A DNA stretch of 64,000 bases from CF-162 sp963667205. Lineage in GTDB: Bacteria > Chloroflexota > Dehalococcoidia > SM23-28-2 > RBG-16-64-32. The DNA lies in NCBI GenBank assembly GCA_963667205.1, contig OY762959.1, positions 682,001 to 746,000 on the forward strand. Reading direction: 5' to 3'. Made by a program: the position numbers and the translations under genes. The notes under the pieces were generated by a model. That model was not told the DNA's origin. It was given only the letters and a program-made list of their open reading frames with translations, and did not search any database. Shown in pieces: positions 25,442 through 32,238 of the stretch. Within the stretch, counting starts at the first letter, position 1; the number at the start of each line of letters is the position of its first letter.

Positions 25442-26170
25442 TTATTCAACGACTAGAACCTCCGAGCCCATGAGGGGACACTCCGCCTCTTGCGTCACGC
25501 TAAGTCCAGCGTCGAAGCGCAGTACCTTGAGCGAGTCGACGGGTGTCACCTCGCCGCCGCAGTCCACGTCACCCCAAGGATGGGGGGACGCATTCTGCAC
25601 ATCGACGACCTGTCCGAAGTCCGGACAATCGCCGGTGTTGGTGCCCAGACCGGCGTCGAAGCGCAGAGTAAGCAGCGAGTCAACGGGGTCGGCGGAGCCG
25701 GAGCAGTTGCTGTCCCCCCAGGTCGCCTCGAGACCCTCAGGCAGCAGCCCGTGGACGAAGATGTCGTCGACGCCATTCGTGTCGCCGGGCACCAGGTTGG
25801 TGGCGAACGACCGGAAGGCCACGACGAGTCCGTTGGCGCTGATGGCCGGGTCGAAGGAACCAGCGTCGCTCTCGCCGCTGTCGCTGCTGACACTAACTCG
25901 CGTCGTCTCGCCCGTCTCGCGGTCGTGGACGAAGACGTCGCTGACGCCGTTGGTGTCGCCGGGCACCAGGTTGCTGGCGAACGAGAAGAACGTGACATGG
26001 CGGCCGTCACCACTGATGTCCGGGGCAAAACTCTCCTCGTTGCTCTCGACGCCCGCGGTGCTCACGCTCACGCGGGTCGTTTCTCCGGTCTCCAGGTCGT
26101 ATACGAAGATGTCGCTTCGGTCGTTCGTGTCGCCGGGCACGAGGTTGGTGGCGAACGACCGGAAGGCCAC
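25442..26170 (-). CDS. PD40-like propeller/dockerin protein, C-terminal part (after in-frame TAG)
   Basis: This is the downstream half of the gene that starts at 27070. The frame is continuous with it, but a TAG at 26260-26258 interrupts. A GTG at 26170 is the nearest start codon and there is no good ribosome-binding site, so independent translation is doubtful. It contains three propeller repeats of the form ATNLVPGDTNGVSDVFVHDRETGETTRVSVS. Two Cys-bearing dockerin-like motifs follow (DSNCSGSADPVDSLLTLRFDAGL and GDVDCGGEVTPVDSLKVLRFDAGL). These are close to the tail of the gene at 33237-35008. Confidence 0.72.
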   Translation of the reverse strand: MAFRSFATNLVPGDTNDRSDIFVYDLETGETTRVSVSTAGVESNEESFAPDISGDGRHVTFFSFASNLVPGDTNGVSDVFVHDRETGETTRVSVSSDSGESDAGSFDPAISANGLVVAFRSFATNLVPGDTNGVDDIFVHGLLPEGLEATWGDSNCSGSADPVDSLLTLRFDAGLGTNTGDCPDFGQVVDVQNASPHPWGDVDCGGEVTPVDSLKVLRFDAGLSVTQEAECPLMGSEVLVVE

Positions 26171-26257
26171 GTATCGGCCTTCGCCGCTTATCGCGGCGTC
26201 AAAGCTGGCGCCGTTCGGCTCGACGCTAGCGGCACCGGCGCTAGAGCTGCGGAATAC

Positions 26258-27070
26258 CTAGCCATCGGAGTGAAGCGGTGTAACCTCGTTCGCCATGAGG
26301 TCCCATACCTGCAGAAACCCGGCACTTGCGAAAATGACTCGGCGGCCGTCGGCGCTAAAGGTGAGTTGGCAGGTGTCGTCGGGTTTGAAGCCCGTATGAA
26401 TTACTATGCCCGTATCCAACCCCTCCACGTAGAGGCCTGCCCCCTGCGCCCCGCTCTCGGCATCGGCGTAGTAAACGACGCGGCGACCGCCGGGGCTGGT
26501 GGTCTTACCTAGTTTCGGGCATGTGTTGCCACCTTCAAAGAGGCCTAAATTGTCGACGTCGAGGAAGCCTTTTATGGCGAATCCTGTGATAGCTAGCCCT
26601 AGGATGTCCTGATGGGATATTGCCGCGAGGCTCACGGAGAACTCGAAGGCAATCGCCTGTCCATCGTCACTGATGTCCGGGGAACGGCTGAAGTCATTAC
26701 TACCACCGCCTATGCTATTCTCGCTGACGCGCAGGGTCTCGCCAGTGACTACGTCGCGGCGGAAGACGTCCAGGACCCCGTTCGTGTCGCCCAGGACAAG
26801 GTTCGTGGCGCTGGATTCGAAGGCCACGTAGCGGCCGTCGCCGCTGATGACAGGGGGGCCGCTGCCCGCGTCGGCCTGTCCGCCCTGGCTGTCCACGCTG
26901 ATACGCTCGGTAATGGCAGCGGGCGACGCCTCGGTCGGGGCACCCGCCGGGAGCAGCATCGTGAGCAGGCCCAGCAGCGGCAGTAGAACGAGCCAGAACG
27001 ACAGCGTACGGACTGGAGGGAGCGAGGAAGGGACGCGGCTAGGGAGCGGCTTCGTGGTCTCAGGGTGCAC
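26258..27070 (-). CDS. PD40-like propeller/dockerin protein, N-terminal part (ends at in-frame TAG)
   Basis: GTG at 27070 follows a strong AGGAGG site. A signal peptide with a Leu-rich core (SFWLVLLPLLGLLTMLLP) precedes PD40-like blades such as PPVISGDGRYVAFESSATNLVLGDTNGVLDVF. The reading frame stops at TAG (26260-26258) after LHSDG. The codons beyond it continue the same propeller in the same frame through 25442. Without the stop, the product would be about 542 residues: signal, propeller and dockerin doublet. As it stands it would be secreted but lack the C-terminal module. Confidence 0.75.
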   Translation of the reverse strand: MHPETTKPLPSRVPSSLPPVRTLSFWLVLLPLLGLLTMLLPAGAPTEASPAAITERISVDSQGGQADAGSGPPVISGDGRYVAFESSATNLVLGDTNGVLDVFRRDVVTGETLRVSENSIGGGSNDFSRSPDISDDGQAIAFEFSVSLAAISHQDILGLAITGFAIKGFLDVDNLGLFEGGNTCPKLGKTTSPGGRRVVYYADAESGAQGAGLYVEGLDTGIVIHTGFKPDDTCQLTFSADGRRVIFASAGFLQVWDLMANEVTPLHSDG

Positions 27071-27434
27071 TGTGTAACCTCCTGGCCCACAGATCGGGCT
27101 CGGGCGTTAGGCCGACATTATATACCTCAGAGTGAGGGTGGCTAGGGGGACGCGCCTGTAAGGCCTTCCAGGTCCAGTACCGTTGCCAGGCAGTGCGTTG
27201 CCAGCGGATGACGGTCTCAGGCTGAACGAACACGACCGCCGACTGCCAGCGCGACCACAGCTGGGAGAGGAATGACCAGAAGAGGCGGTCAGATGGGGCA
27301 AGCCTGGGTCGACGCGACTGGCGGGAGAGGACAGCGAGTTGCTGGCGGAGAGCCAGGTTCTCAAGGACGAGATGCCGTCGCGAGCTCAGGGCTGCGCGCA
27401 GGGCGGAGCCGAGGAGCGACAAGTAGGTGATCAA
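27060..27434 (-). pseudogene. N-terminal fragment of an integrase-core (rve) transposase
   Basis: The start matches a widespread transposase type: LENLALRQQLAVLSRQ, PRLAPSDRLFWSFLSQLWSRW and PETVIRWQRTAWQRYW. These precede the DDE integrase core in intact members. Here family similarity ends after about residue 90 and the rest is unrelated sequence running into the next gene. The catalytic core is absent, so this is an inactive insertion-sequence remnant. Confidence 0.72.
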
Positions 27435-27613
27435 TGCGGGGCCTCCATTAGGGTGTAGTGCCCCAACGCGGGCCCCAACTAGCTCACGGAGTCAACCGCT
27501 CCAGATACGGATGACATTTTGGCACCCCACAGCGCTATCACTGCCAGCCCCCAACTCACGTAGGTAGGCGAAGTGACCACAGCCGTCCGTCCCTTGCACT
27601 AAGGCTTACCCTC

Positions 27614-27865
27614 TCAGCGCGAGCCGATGCCGCCGTGTGGGGCATTACGGTCGGAACGGGTATGGCTCAAGCCGTCGATTCCGATCCTGATCGCGAGCCT
27701 CGCTATCCTCATCGGAGCGCTCAGCCCAGGTGGATCCTCTCGATCCGTAGCGACCGGACTCGATGGTCGCGTACCAGCATTGCAGTGGCTGATCAGGCGC
27801 TGTATGTCCTCGGAAGAAAACGGCTGGACGATTTTCTGCGGGACTTTAATGTTCTTGACCTCCAC
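27614..27865 (-). pseudogene. tyrosine recombinase-like fragment
   Basis: The sequence NIKVPQKIVQPFSSEDIQRLISHCN resembles the linker and start of the catalytic domain of XerC/XerD-type recombinases. The following residues do not continue the family and no catalytic Arg/His/Tyr set is present. I read it as a remnant, with low certainty. The remainder of the gap 27435-27943 shows no gene. Confidence 0.4.
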
Positions 27866-27943
27866 TACCTATGAAAGCCCTACGTGGACGACATATACTC
27901 GAATCAGTAAAACACCTATCAGACGAAAGGATGGCATATCTCC

Positions 27944-28528
27944 ATGACGGAAGAGCGACGAAATATAGTCACGTCTGCTAAGAACCTCGTGGTCGACGCT
28001 GTGAAAGGCGTGGGCGATATCCTGCAGGCCGCGGTCGACACCGTGAGCGGTACACTCGTCAGCGCGCTTAAGGGTGTCGGCGCAATCACGCAGGAGGCAA
28101 CCAACGTTATCTTTGACACCGTCCGTGGGGTAATCCAGGGCGTGGCGGATACTGGCCAGGATCTCACCAAGGCCGCCAAGGGGATCATGATCGGCCTCGT
28201 GCGCGCCACCGGCGAGACAGGCACGGAGACGATGGGTGCTATCGAGACAACGGCCAGTGCTGTTGTCAAGAGCACGGCAGAGGTCGGTGGAGACATCGTG
28301 GACGCCGCCAAGGGCACCGTCGAAGGCGCGATCGAAGGGGCCAAGGAGCTGGGACTGAGCGCGGAAGACGCCGCGTCGGCCGCCGCAACCGGCGCTGTGA
28401 AGGCGGCTGGCGACATCAGCGCCTCGGCCGGGGCGCGCGTTCGAGATGGCCTGAGCGGCACGATCTCAGGTGTAAAGGTCGTTGTCAAAGCACCGTTCAA
28501 TAACGAGGACCATAAGGAAGAGAAGTAA
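27944..28528 (+). CDS. repetitive amphipathic helical protein, LEA/apolipoprotein-like
   Basis: This 194-residue protein has no Cys, Trp or Tyr and is built from roughly 11-residue amphipathic helical units rich in Ala, Gly, Val, Thr, Asp and Lys. Examples are NLVVDAVKGVGDIL, TVSGTLVSALKGVG and AAKGTVEGAIEGAKELG. The pattern recalls group-3 LEA proteins or phasin/apolipoprotein-like surface-active proteins. The ATG at 27944 has only a distant AAAGGA, so translation initiation may be weak. It lies in the integrative element with no functional neighbour. A role in stress protection or in coating a lipid or polymer surface is possible but unproven. Confidence 0.65.
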   Translation: MTEERRNIVTSAKNLVVDAVKGVGDILQAAVDTVSGTLVSALKGVGAITQEATNVIFDTVRGVIQGVADTGQDLTKAAKGIMIGLVRATGETGTETMGAIETTASAVVKSTAEVGGDIVDAAKGTVEGAIEGAKELGLSAEDAASAAATGAVKAAGDISASAGARVRDGLSGTISGVKVVVKAPFNNEDHKEEK

Positions 28529-28659
28529 CTCCCGAGCCACAAGAGGTCCGGCGGGTCATTCGACGCCAAACTTCGTCTTGAATAGGTAGCGGACGAACTC
28601 GCGGGATTTGGCGATGGTAGCCAACCGGGATCGGTTGCCGCGAGATGAGGGGGCGAGGC

Positions 28660-28851
28660 TCACGCGCTCGTCTCTTCAGCCTGCTCGGCCTGCAGTTGGG
28701 CCACGAAGCGTTCGACCTCGCTTGTCGGAATCCTGATCGCTCGTCCAATCCGAACTGTGCTCAGGCGACCCTCCTGGATCAGTTCGTAGGTCTTGCTCCG
28801 GCCGAGGCTCATGTGCTCGGCGGCCGCAGGGATCGTCAGTAGTAGCTGCAT
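28660..28851 (-). CDS. excisionase-family (HTH_17, MerR-like) DNA-binding protein
   Basis: ATG at 28851 follows GGAGGAAAG. The 63-residue product is a single winged-helix domain: LLTIPAAAEHMSLGRSKTYELIQEGRLSTVRIGRAIRIPTSEVERFV, the standard AlpA/Xis-type pattern. Such proteins serve as excisionases or small regulators in integrative elements. A second protein of the same class is encoded at 29864, so the two may divide excision and transcription control. Confidence 0.85.
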   Translation of the reverse strand: MQLLLTIPAAAEHMSLGRSKTYELIQEGRLSTVRIGRAIRIPTSEVERFVAQLQAEQAEETSA

Positions 28852-28952
28852 TGTGCTTTCCTCCGTCCTGAACTCATTCGCTACGATCAGGATGGATGTC
28901 AGCGCGCAGAACCGCACGAAACGATATTTGCCAATTATCGTTTCGCGGGGGC

Positions 28953-29564
28953 CTATGTCACGCGCAGGAGAGAGAGGAGGTGGTCAACCTGCTTAATCCC
29001 CCCGCGAATAACGGGCTCGTCGGGAGCGATGTCTATCTCGTCCTCGTCGGCTCCGTCAGTTATCTCATCCGCGATGTCCTTAACGCTCCTGCTTTCGCAT
29101 TTGCGCAGATACCACCACTGGACGTTGCGTTGTAGTTGACCAAGGGAGTCGCTTCGAGGCTTCCTGGTCGGAAGGCCGCTTCGATCCCCTACGATTCTTA
29201 CTATCTTTCGTAGGCAAAGTTCAGCCTCCTGAAGGTTTCTGACCCTGAGATCAATAGAGCTTCCTTCTTCGTCCGAGAACAATCTAACGGAGGGCAGACC
29301 CTGTCCGAGCGCGTAGATGCCAGCCTTCAGATCCGTCTCCCGATGAGTGTAGGAGGTCAGGGCAGCAACTTGAAGATGGATGGTCAGTCGGAACGGCGTT
29401 GTACCCACGGGGGATGGTCTAAATTCGCCACTGTCAGCGGTGAACCGACCGGCGACAAATCCATGTATCAAGCTGGGGCCCCAGGCCTCGCCGAGATTCA
29501 GCTTCGCATTGAGGTCGGTGACCGATTCTAGATACGGCTTGACCCGCTCCGCGCGCGATTCCAC
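28953..29564 (-). CDS. element-borne hypothetical protein, possible C-terminal HTH
   Basis: This 203-residue protein starts at GTG 29564, with GAGG 11 bases upstream. I recognise no family. The C-terminal part (NVQWWYLRKCESRSVKDIADEI, then VIRGGIKQVDHLLSLL) looks like a helix-turn-helix followed by a helix, as in small phage or element regulators. The upstream gene at 29598 is in the same frame, separated by one TAG and 11 sense codons. The two may be coupled genes or one gene split by a nonsense codon. Both would be expressed leftward from the promoter at 29831-29859. Confidence 0.6.
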   Translation of the reverse strand: MESRAERVKPYLESVTDLNAKLNLGEAWGPSLIHGFVAGRFTADSGEFRPSPVGTTPFRLTIHLQVAALTSYTHRETDLKAGIYALGQGLPSVRLFSDEEGSSIDLRVRNLQEAELCLRKIVRIVGDRSGLPTRKPRSDSLGQLQRNVQWWYLRKCESRSVKDIADEITDGADEDEIDIAPDEPVIRGGIKQVDHLLSLLRVT

Positions 29565-29597
29565 TCGCGCACGATCCTCGGGGCCAAGCGGATCGGC

Positions 29598-29804
29598 CTA
29601 GGCCGTATCCATCAAATCCGCGATGTCTAGGAAGCTTGAGCGATCATGGCGTCCGACGGTCTCGTCAAAGACCTTGATCAGGCGAGGCAGTTCGGCCCTC
29701 AGGGTCGTTTTTGCGGCCAGGAGCCTTGGCAGCCACTGCCATATCACCGCGTGCGCCGCTTGGAGCTCGTGCGGTGCCGGCGGCTTGCCATCTCGTTTGT
29801 CCAT
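29598..29804 (-). CDS. small element-borne hypothetical protein
   Basis: ATG at 29804 with an upstream AGGAT opens a 68-residue helical protein (HELQAAHAVIWQWLPRLLAAKTTLRAELPRL). It ends with TAG at 29600-29598. The frame continues past this stop into the gene at 28953-29564. It is the first gene leftward of the bidirectional control region. No family is recognised. Confidence 0.55.
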   Translation of the reverse strand: MDKRDGKPPAPHELQAAHAVIWQWLPRLLAAKTTLRAELPRLIKVFDETVGRHDRSSFLDIADLMDTA

Positions 29805-29821
29805 AGTTGTCCATCCTGCGT

Positions 29822-29860
29822 ATTGACACCATTATACATTTATGTTTGCATGGTGACAAT
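29822..29860. promoter_or_regulatory. facing overlapping promoters within an 11-bp inverted repeat
   Basis: ATTGACACCAT (29822-29832) and ATGGTGACAAT (29850-29860) are inverted copies differing at one position, 17 bases apart. The leftward promoter is strong: TTGTCA (29859-29854), a 17-base spacer and TATAAT (29836-29831). A rightward TTGACA (29823-29828) lies in the left arm with a weak -10 (TTGCAT, 29846-29851). One dyad-binding repressor could therefore control both directions. Confidence 0.65.
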
Positions 29861-29863
29861 ACT

Positions 29864-30082
29864 ATGAACAGCAAGCTGGCATATTCACTTGATGAAGTCG
29901 CGGAGCTACTTGGCGTCTCCCGCGCATCCGTCGATCGTGCCATTCGCGCCGGAAAGATGCGCGTGGCACGGCTCGGCCACCGGACAGTTCGAGTGACGGA
30001 CGAAGCTTTGCGTGACTACCTGAAGGCACACGAAGAGACTGGGCCGCGTGACAGGCAGAAAGGTACGGAAGGCGATGGGTAA
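29864..30082 (+). CDS. excisionase-like HTH protein adjacent to the integrase
   Basis: ATG at 29864 begins a 72-residue protein with the HTH_17 pattern: YSLDEVAELLGVSRASVDRAIRAGKMRVARLGHRTVRVTDEALRDYL. Its 3' end overlaps the integrase start by 8 bases, so the two are probably co-translated. The overlap suggests a recombination directionality factor or an integrase-operon regulator. The start is immediately downstream of the facing-promoter dyad. A longer frame beginning at 29807 lacks support. Confidence 0.8.
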   Translation: MNSKLAYSLDEVAELLGVSRASVDRAIRAGKMRVARLGHRTVRVTDEALRDYLKAHEETGPRDRQKGTEGDG

Positions 30083-31220
30083 GAAGCGGGGTAACGCTGA
30101 AGGCAGCATCCACAAGCGCCGTGACAATCGCTGGGCAGCCACGATTCATCTGGGATACGAGAATGGGAAGCGAAAGAGACGAACGTACTACTCCAGTACG
30201 GGGCATGGCGCTGTAAAGAAGCTGGCCGCCGCGCAGCGGGCCCTTGATGGAGGGCTGCCTCTCCCCTCCGAGACCGCCACCGTGTCCGCGTTTCTCCGGG
30301 GCTGGGTCGATGGGTCTGTACGCCCAAAGCTCAGGCCAAGAACCTTCCAGTCGTACCAGATGATCGTCGAGCGACACTTGGTGCCCGCACTGGGCCGGAC
30401 TCGACTGACTCGGTTGACGCCCGACGCACTCGAAACCTACATGAACCGCAAGTTGGAGGACGGCCTGACACCTCTCACGATCCGCAATCATTTGGCTGTC
30501 TTGCGTAGCGCACTTAGTCAGGCGCTGAACCGGGGACTGGTCCAGCGAAATGTCGCCTCGCTCGTGACGCCGCCACGAGACAGGAAGCAGGAGGTTCAGC
30601 CTCTTAGTCCAGAGGAGGCGCGAGCCTTTCTCGACGCGGTCAAGGGCAACAGACTAGAGGCGCTGTATGGCCTCGCTCTGGGGTTGGGCCTCCGCCAGGG
30701 CGAAGCCCTTGGCCTCACGTGGGATGACATTGACCTGGAATCTGGAACATTGTCTGTCCGACATACACTTCAACGCTACGATCGTGCGTATCACCTGGAC
30801 GAGCCGAAGACATCGAGATCGAGACGCACGATCGCGCTCCCACGCCCCCTGGTCAAGGCGCTGCGCGGCCACAGAACCCGTCAGGTCGAGGAGCGACTGC
30901 GAGCAGGGCAAGGCTGGGAGGGTGATCGTTGGAGTCTGATCTTCACGACGATGGCGGGCAAGCCACTCTCAAGTGCAGTCGTCACACATGGCTTCCAGGA
31001 GACCCTCGCGGCTGCCGGTCTTCCTCGACAGAAGTTCCATGATCTCCGGCACGCTGCTGCATCGTTTATGCTGGTTCAGGGCGTCGCTCTGAGAGTAGTC
31101 ATGGAAGTGCTGGGCCACAGTGACATCGCGGTCACAGCTAACACGTACAGCCACGTAATGCCTGATCTCCAGAGGGACGCTACCGAGAGCGTCGGAGAGC
31201 TTCTCTGGGCCACTTCTTGA
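30075..31220 (+). CDS. int: tyrosine-type site-specific integrase
   Basis: ATG at 30075 follows GGAAGG; a GTG at 30048 would add nine residues. The 381-residue protein has an arm-binding AP2-like N-terminus (GSIHKRRDNRWAATIHLGYENGKRKRRTYY) and a core-binding SAM-like domain (about 75-165). Its catalytic domain contains Arg in LGLGLRQGEALGL, HxxR in FHDLRHAAASFM, His in LGHSDIAVT and the Tyr nucleophile in NTYSHV. The full set supports an active enzyme. It ends 87 bases before attR in tRNA-Arg, the usual arrangement for an element that integrates into that tRNA. Confidence 0.95.
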   Translation: MGKKRGNAEGSIHKRRDNRWAATIHLGYENGKRKRRTYYSSTGHGAVKKLAAAQRALDGGLPLPSETATVSAFLRGWVDGSVRPKLRPRTFQSYQMIVERHLVPALGRTRLTRLTPDALETYMNRKLEDGLTPLTIRNHLAVLRSALSQALNRGLVQRNVASLVTPPRDRKQEVQPLSPEEARAFLDAVKGNRLEALYGLALGLGLRQGEALGLTWDDIDLESGTLSVRHTLQRYDRAYHLDEPKTSRSRRTIALPRPLVKALRGHRTRQVEERLRAGQGWEGDRWSLIFTTMAGKPLSSAVVTHGFQETLAAAGLPRQKFHDLRHAAASFMLVQGVALRVVMEVLGHSDIAVTANTYSHVMPDLQRDATESVGELLWATS

Positions 31221-31224
31221 TCTG

Positions 31225-31246
31225 GTGGCTGTCAACGTGGCTGTCA
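31225..31246 (+). repeat. right integrase arm-type repeats
   Basis: GTGGCTGTCA occurs at 31225-31234 and 31237-31246 with the same 12-bp period and orientation as the left pair at 24692-24713. The pair lies between the integrase stop and attR. Confidence 0.6.
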
Positions 31247-31307
31247 ATGGTCGCTGTCGCCGAGGTCAGCGACTCGACGAGCGACCCCGTTCGAATCTAG
31301 AATGACT

Positions 31308-31349
31308 CGGAGCCCCCGTAGCTCAGTGGAAAGAGCATCGGTTTCCTAA
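31308..31349 (+). repeat. attR: direct repeat within tRNA-Arg
   Basis: This is a 42-bp perfect repeat of 24546-24587, comprising four bases of upstream sequence and tRNA-Arg positions 1-38. Divergence from attL begins in the anticodon loop, so strand exchange should occur within or upstream of it. Confidence 0.9.
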
Positions 31350-31387
31350 ACCGTGTGTCGCAGGTTCGAGTCCTGCCGGGGGCACCA
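31312..31387 (+). tRNA. tRNA-Arg (anticodon CCT)
   Basis: The cloverleaf has acceptor GCCCCCG/CGGGGGC, D-arm GCTC/GAGC, anticodon loop TTCCTAA (CCT) and T-arm GCAGG/CCTGC with TTCGAGT; CCA is encoded. The first anticodon-stem pair is T-T. TAGAAT at 31298-31303 can serve as a -10 element, supplied by the integrated element because the native promoter remains at attL. Confidence 0.94.
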
Positions 31388-31422
31388 CTATTTCCAGTGC
31401 CTAGCCAACGACAGGAGGACTC

Positions 31423-32214
31423 ATGGGACGCTTGGACACAAAAGTAGCGATCATAACCGGCGCCGCGGGCGGTATTGGACGCACGACGGCGCAGTTGTTC
31501 GCCTCTGAAGGGGCGAAGGTGATAGTCGCCGACTGGGATGAGGCTGGCGTCGAGACGTCAGCCCAGCAGATCCGCGAGGCCGGCGGAGAGGCGACCTCCC
31601 TTCGTGTGGACGTCTCCAACGCCGAAGACGTGCAGGGCATGGCGCACGCCGCCGCGGAGAAGTACGGGCAGATCGACGTCCTCTTCAACAACGCCGGAGT
31701 CGAAGGGGACACGCAGGCGTTCACCGCGGACTGCACGCTGGAGAACTGGGACCGCGTTATCTCAATCAACCTAACGGGCGTGTTCCTGGGGATGAAGTAC
31801 GTGATCCCGTACATGCTGAAGAGCGGGGGTGGCTCCATCATCAACACGTCCTCCATCTCCGGACTCGTCGGCTATCCTCCGGGAATGCCTGCGTACACCG
31901 CCTCCAAGGGAGCGGTGATTCAGCTGAGCCGCACGACGGCCATGGAGTATGCCAAGAAGAACATCAGGGTCAACGCCATCTGCCCGGGAGTCATTCGCAC
32001 CGGCATGTCTGACCGCTTTATCGAGAGGGGAAACGACTCGCTGGGGAGCGGCGGAAGCGATGAGCGGAGGAAGGCGCTTGAGGCGCTGGAGCCGATGGGA
32101 CGGCTGGGCGAGGCTGAGGAGATCGCGCGGATGGCGCTCTTCCTGGCTTCTGACGAGTCGAGCTACTGCACGGGCGCCCCGTTCATCGTCGACGGCGGGT
32201 TCGTCGCTACCTGA
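31423..32214 (+). CDS. short-chain dehydrogenase/reductase (SDR)
   Basis: This 263-residue NAD(P)-dependent oxidoreductase of the classical SDR type has TGAAGGIG (cofactor binding, residues 13-20), an acidic residue after beta-2 (VADWDE, favouring NAD), NNAG, and the catalytic Ser plus YTASK. It has the C-terminal ICPGVIRTGM and YCTGAPFIVDGGF motifs. ATG at 31423 follows AGGAGG. The substrate is not predictable. It lies directly beyond the integrative element and would be the original neighbour of tRNA-Arg. Confidence 0.93.
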   Translation: MGRLDTKVAIITGAAGGIGRTTAQLFASEGAKVIVADWDEAGVETSAQQIREAGGEATSLRVDVSNAEDVQGMAHAAAEKYGQIDVLFNNAGVEGDTQAFTADCTLENWDRVISINLTGVFLGMKYVIPYMLKSGGGSIINTSSISGLVGYPPGMPAYTASKGAVIQLSRTTAMEYAKKNIRVNAICPGVIRTGMSDRFIERGNDSLGSGGSDERRKALEALEPMGRLGEAEEIARMALFLASDESSYCTGAPFIVDGGFVAT

Positions 32215-32238
32215 TCGGCTCTGACGGCCGGTGATGGA

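Larger units (their letters stand above)
24546..31349. mobile_element. integrative element inserted in tRNA-Arg(CCT)
   Basis: A perfect 42-bp direct repeat (24546-24587 and 31308-31349) covers the 5' part of tRNA-Arg up to the anticodon loop. The right copy belongs to an intact tRNA gene; the left copy breaks off after the anticodon loop. Between them lie a tyrosine integrase adjacent to the right end, a small HTH gene overlapping it, a divergent control region, small hypothetical genes, transposase and recombinase fragments, and surface-protein cargo. Matching pairs of GTGGCTGTCA sit near both ends. Excision would restore tRNA-Ala, tRNA-Arg and the SDR gene as neighbours. No replication, packaging or conjugation genes are recognisable, so it is probably a small or decayed element. 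Confidence 0.88.

Noticed and set aside
26258..29600. TAG reassignment to an amino acid in this genome
   Set aside because: TAG ends clearly complete genes here (for example ffh, mraZ, gene at 5714 and ECF sigma), so the two in-frame TAGs in the element are better seen as local events.
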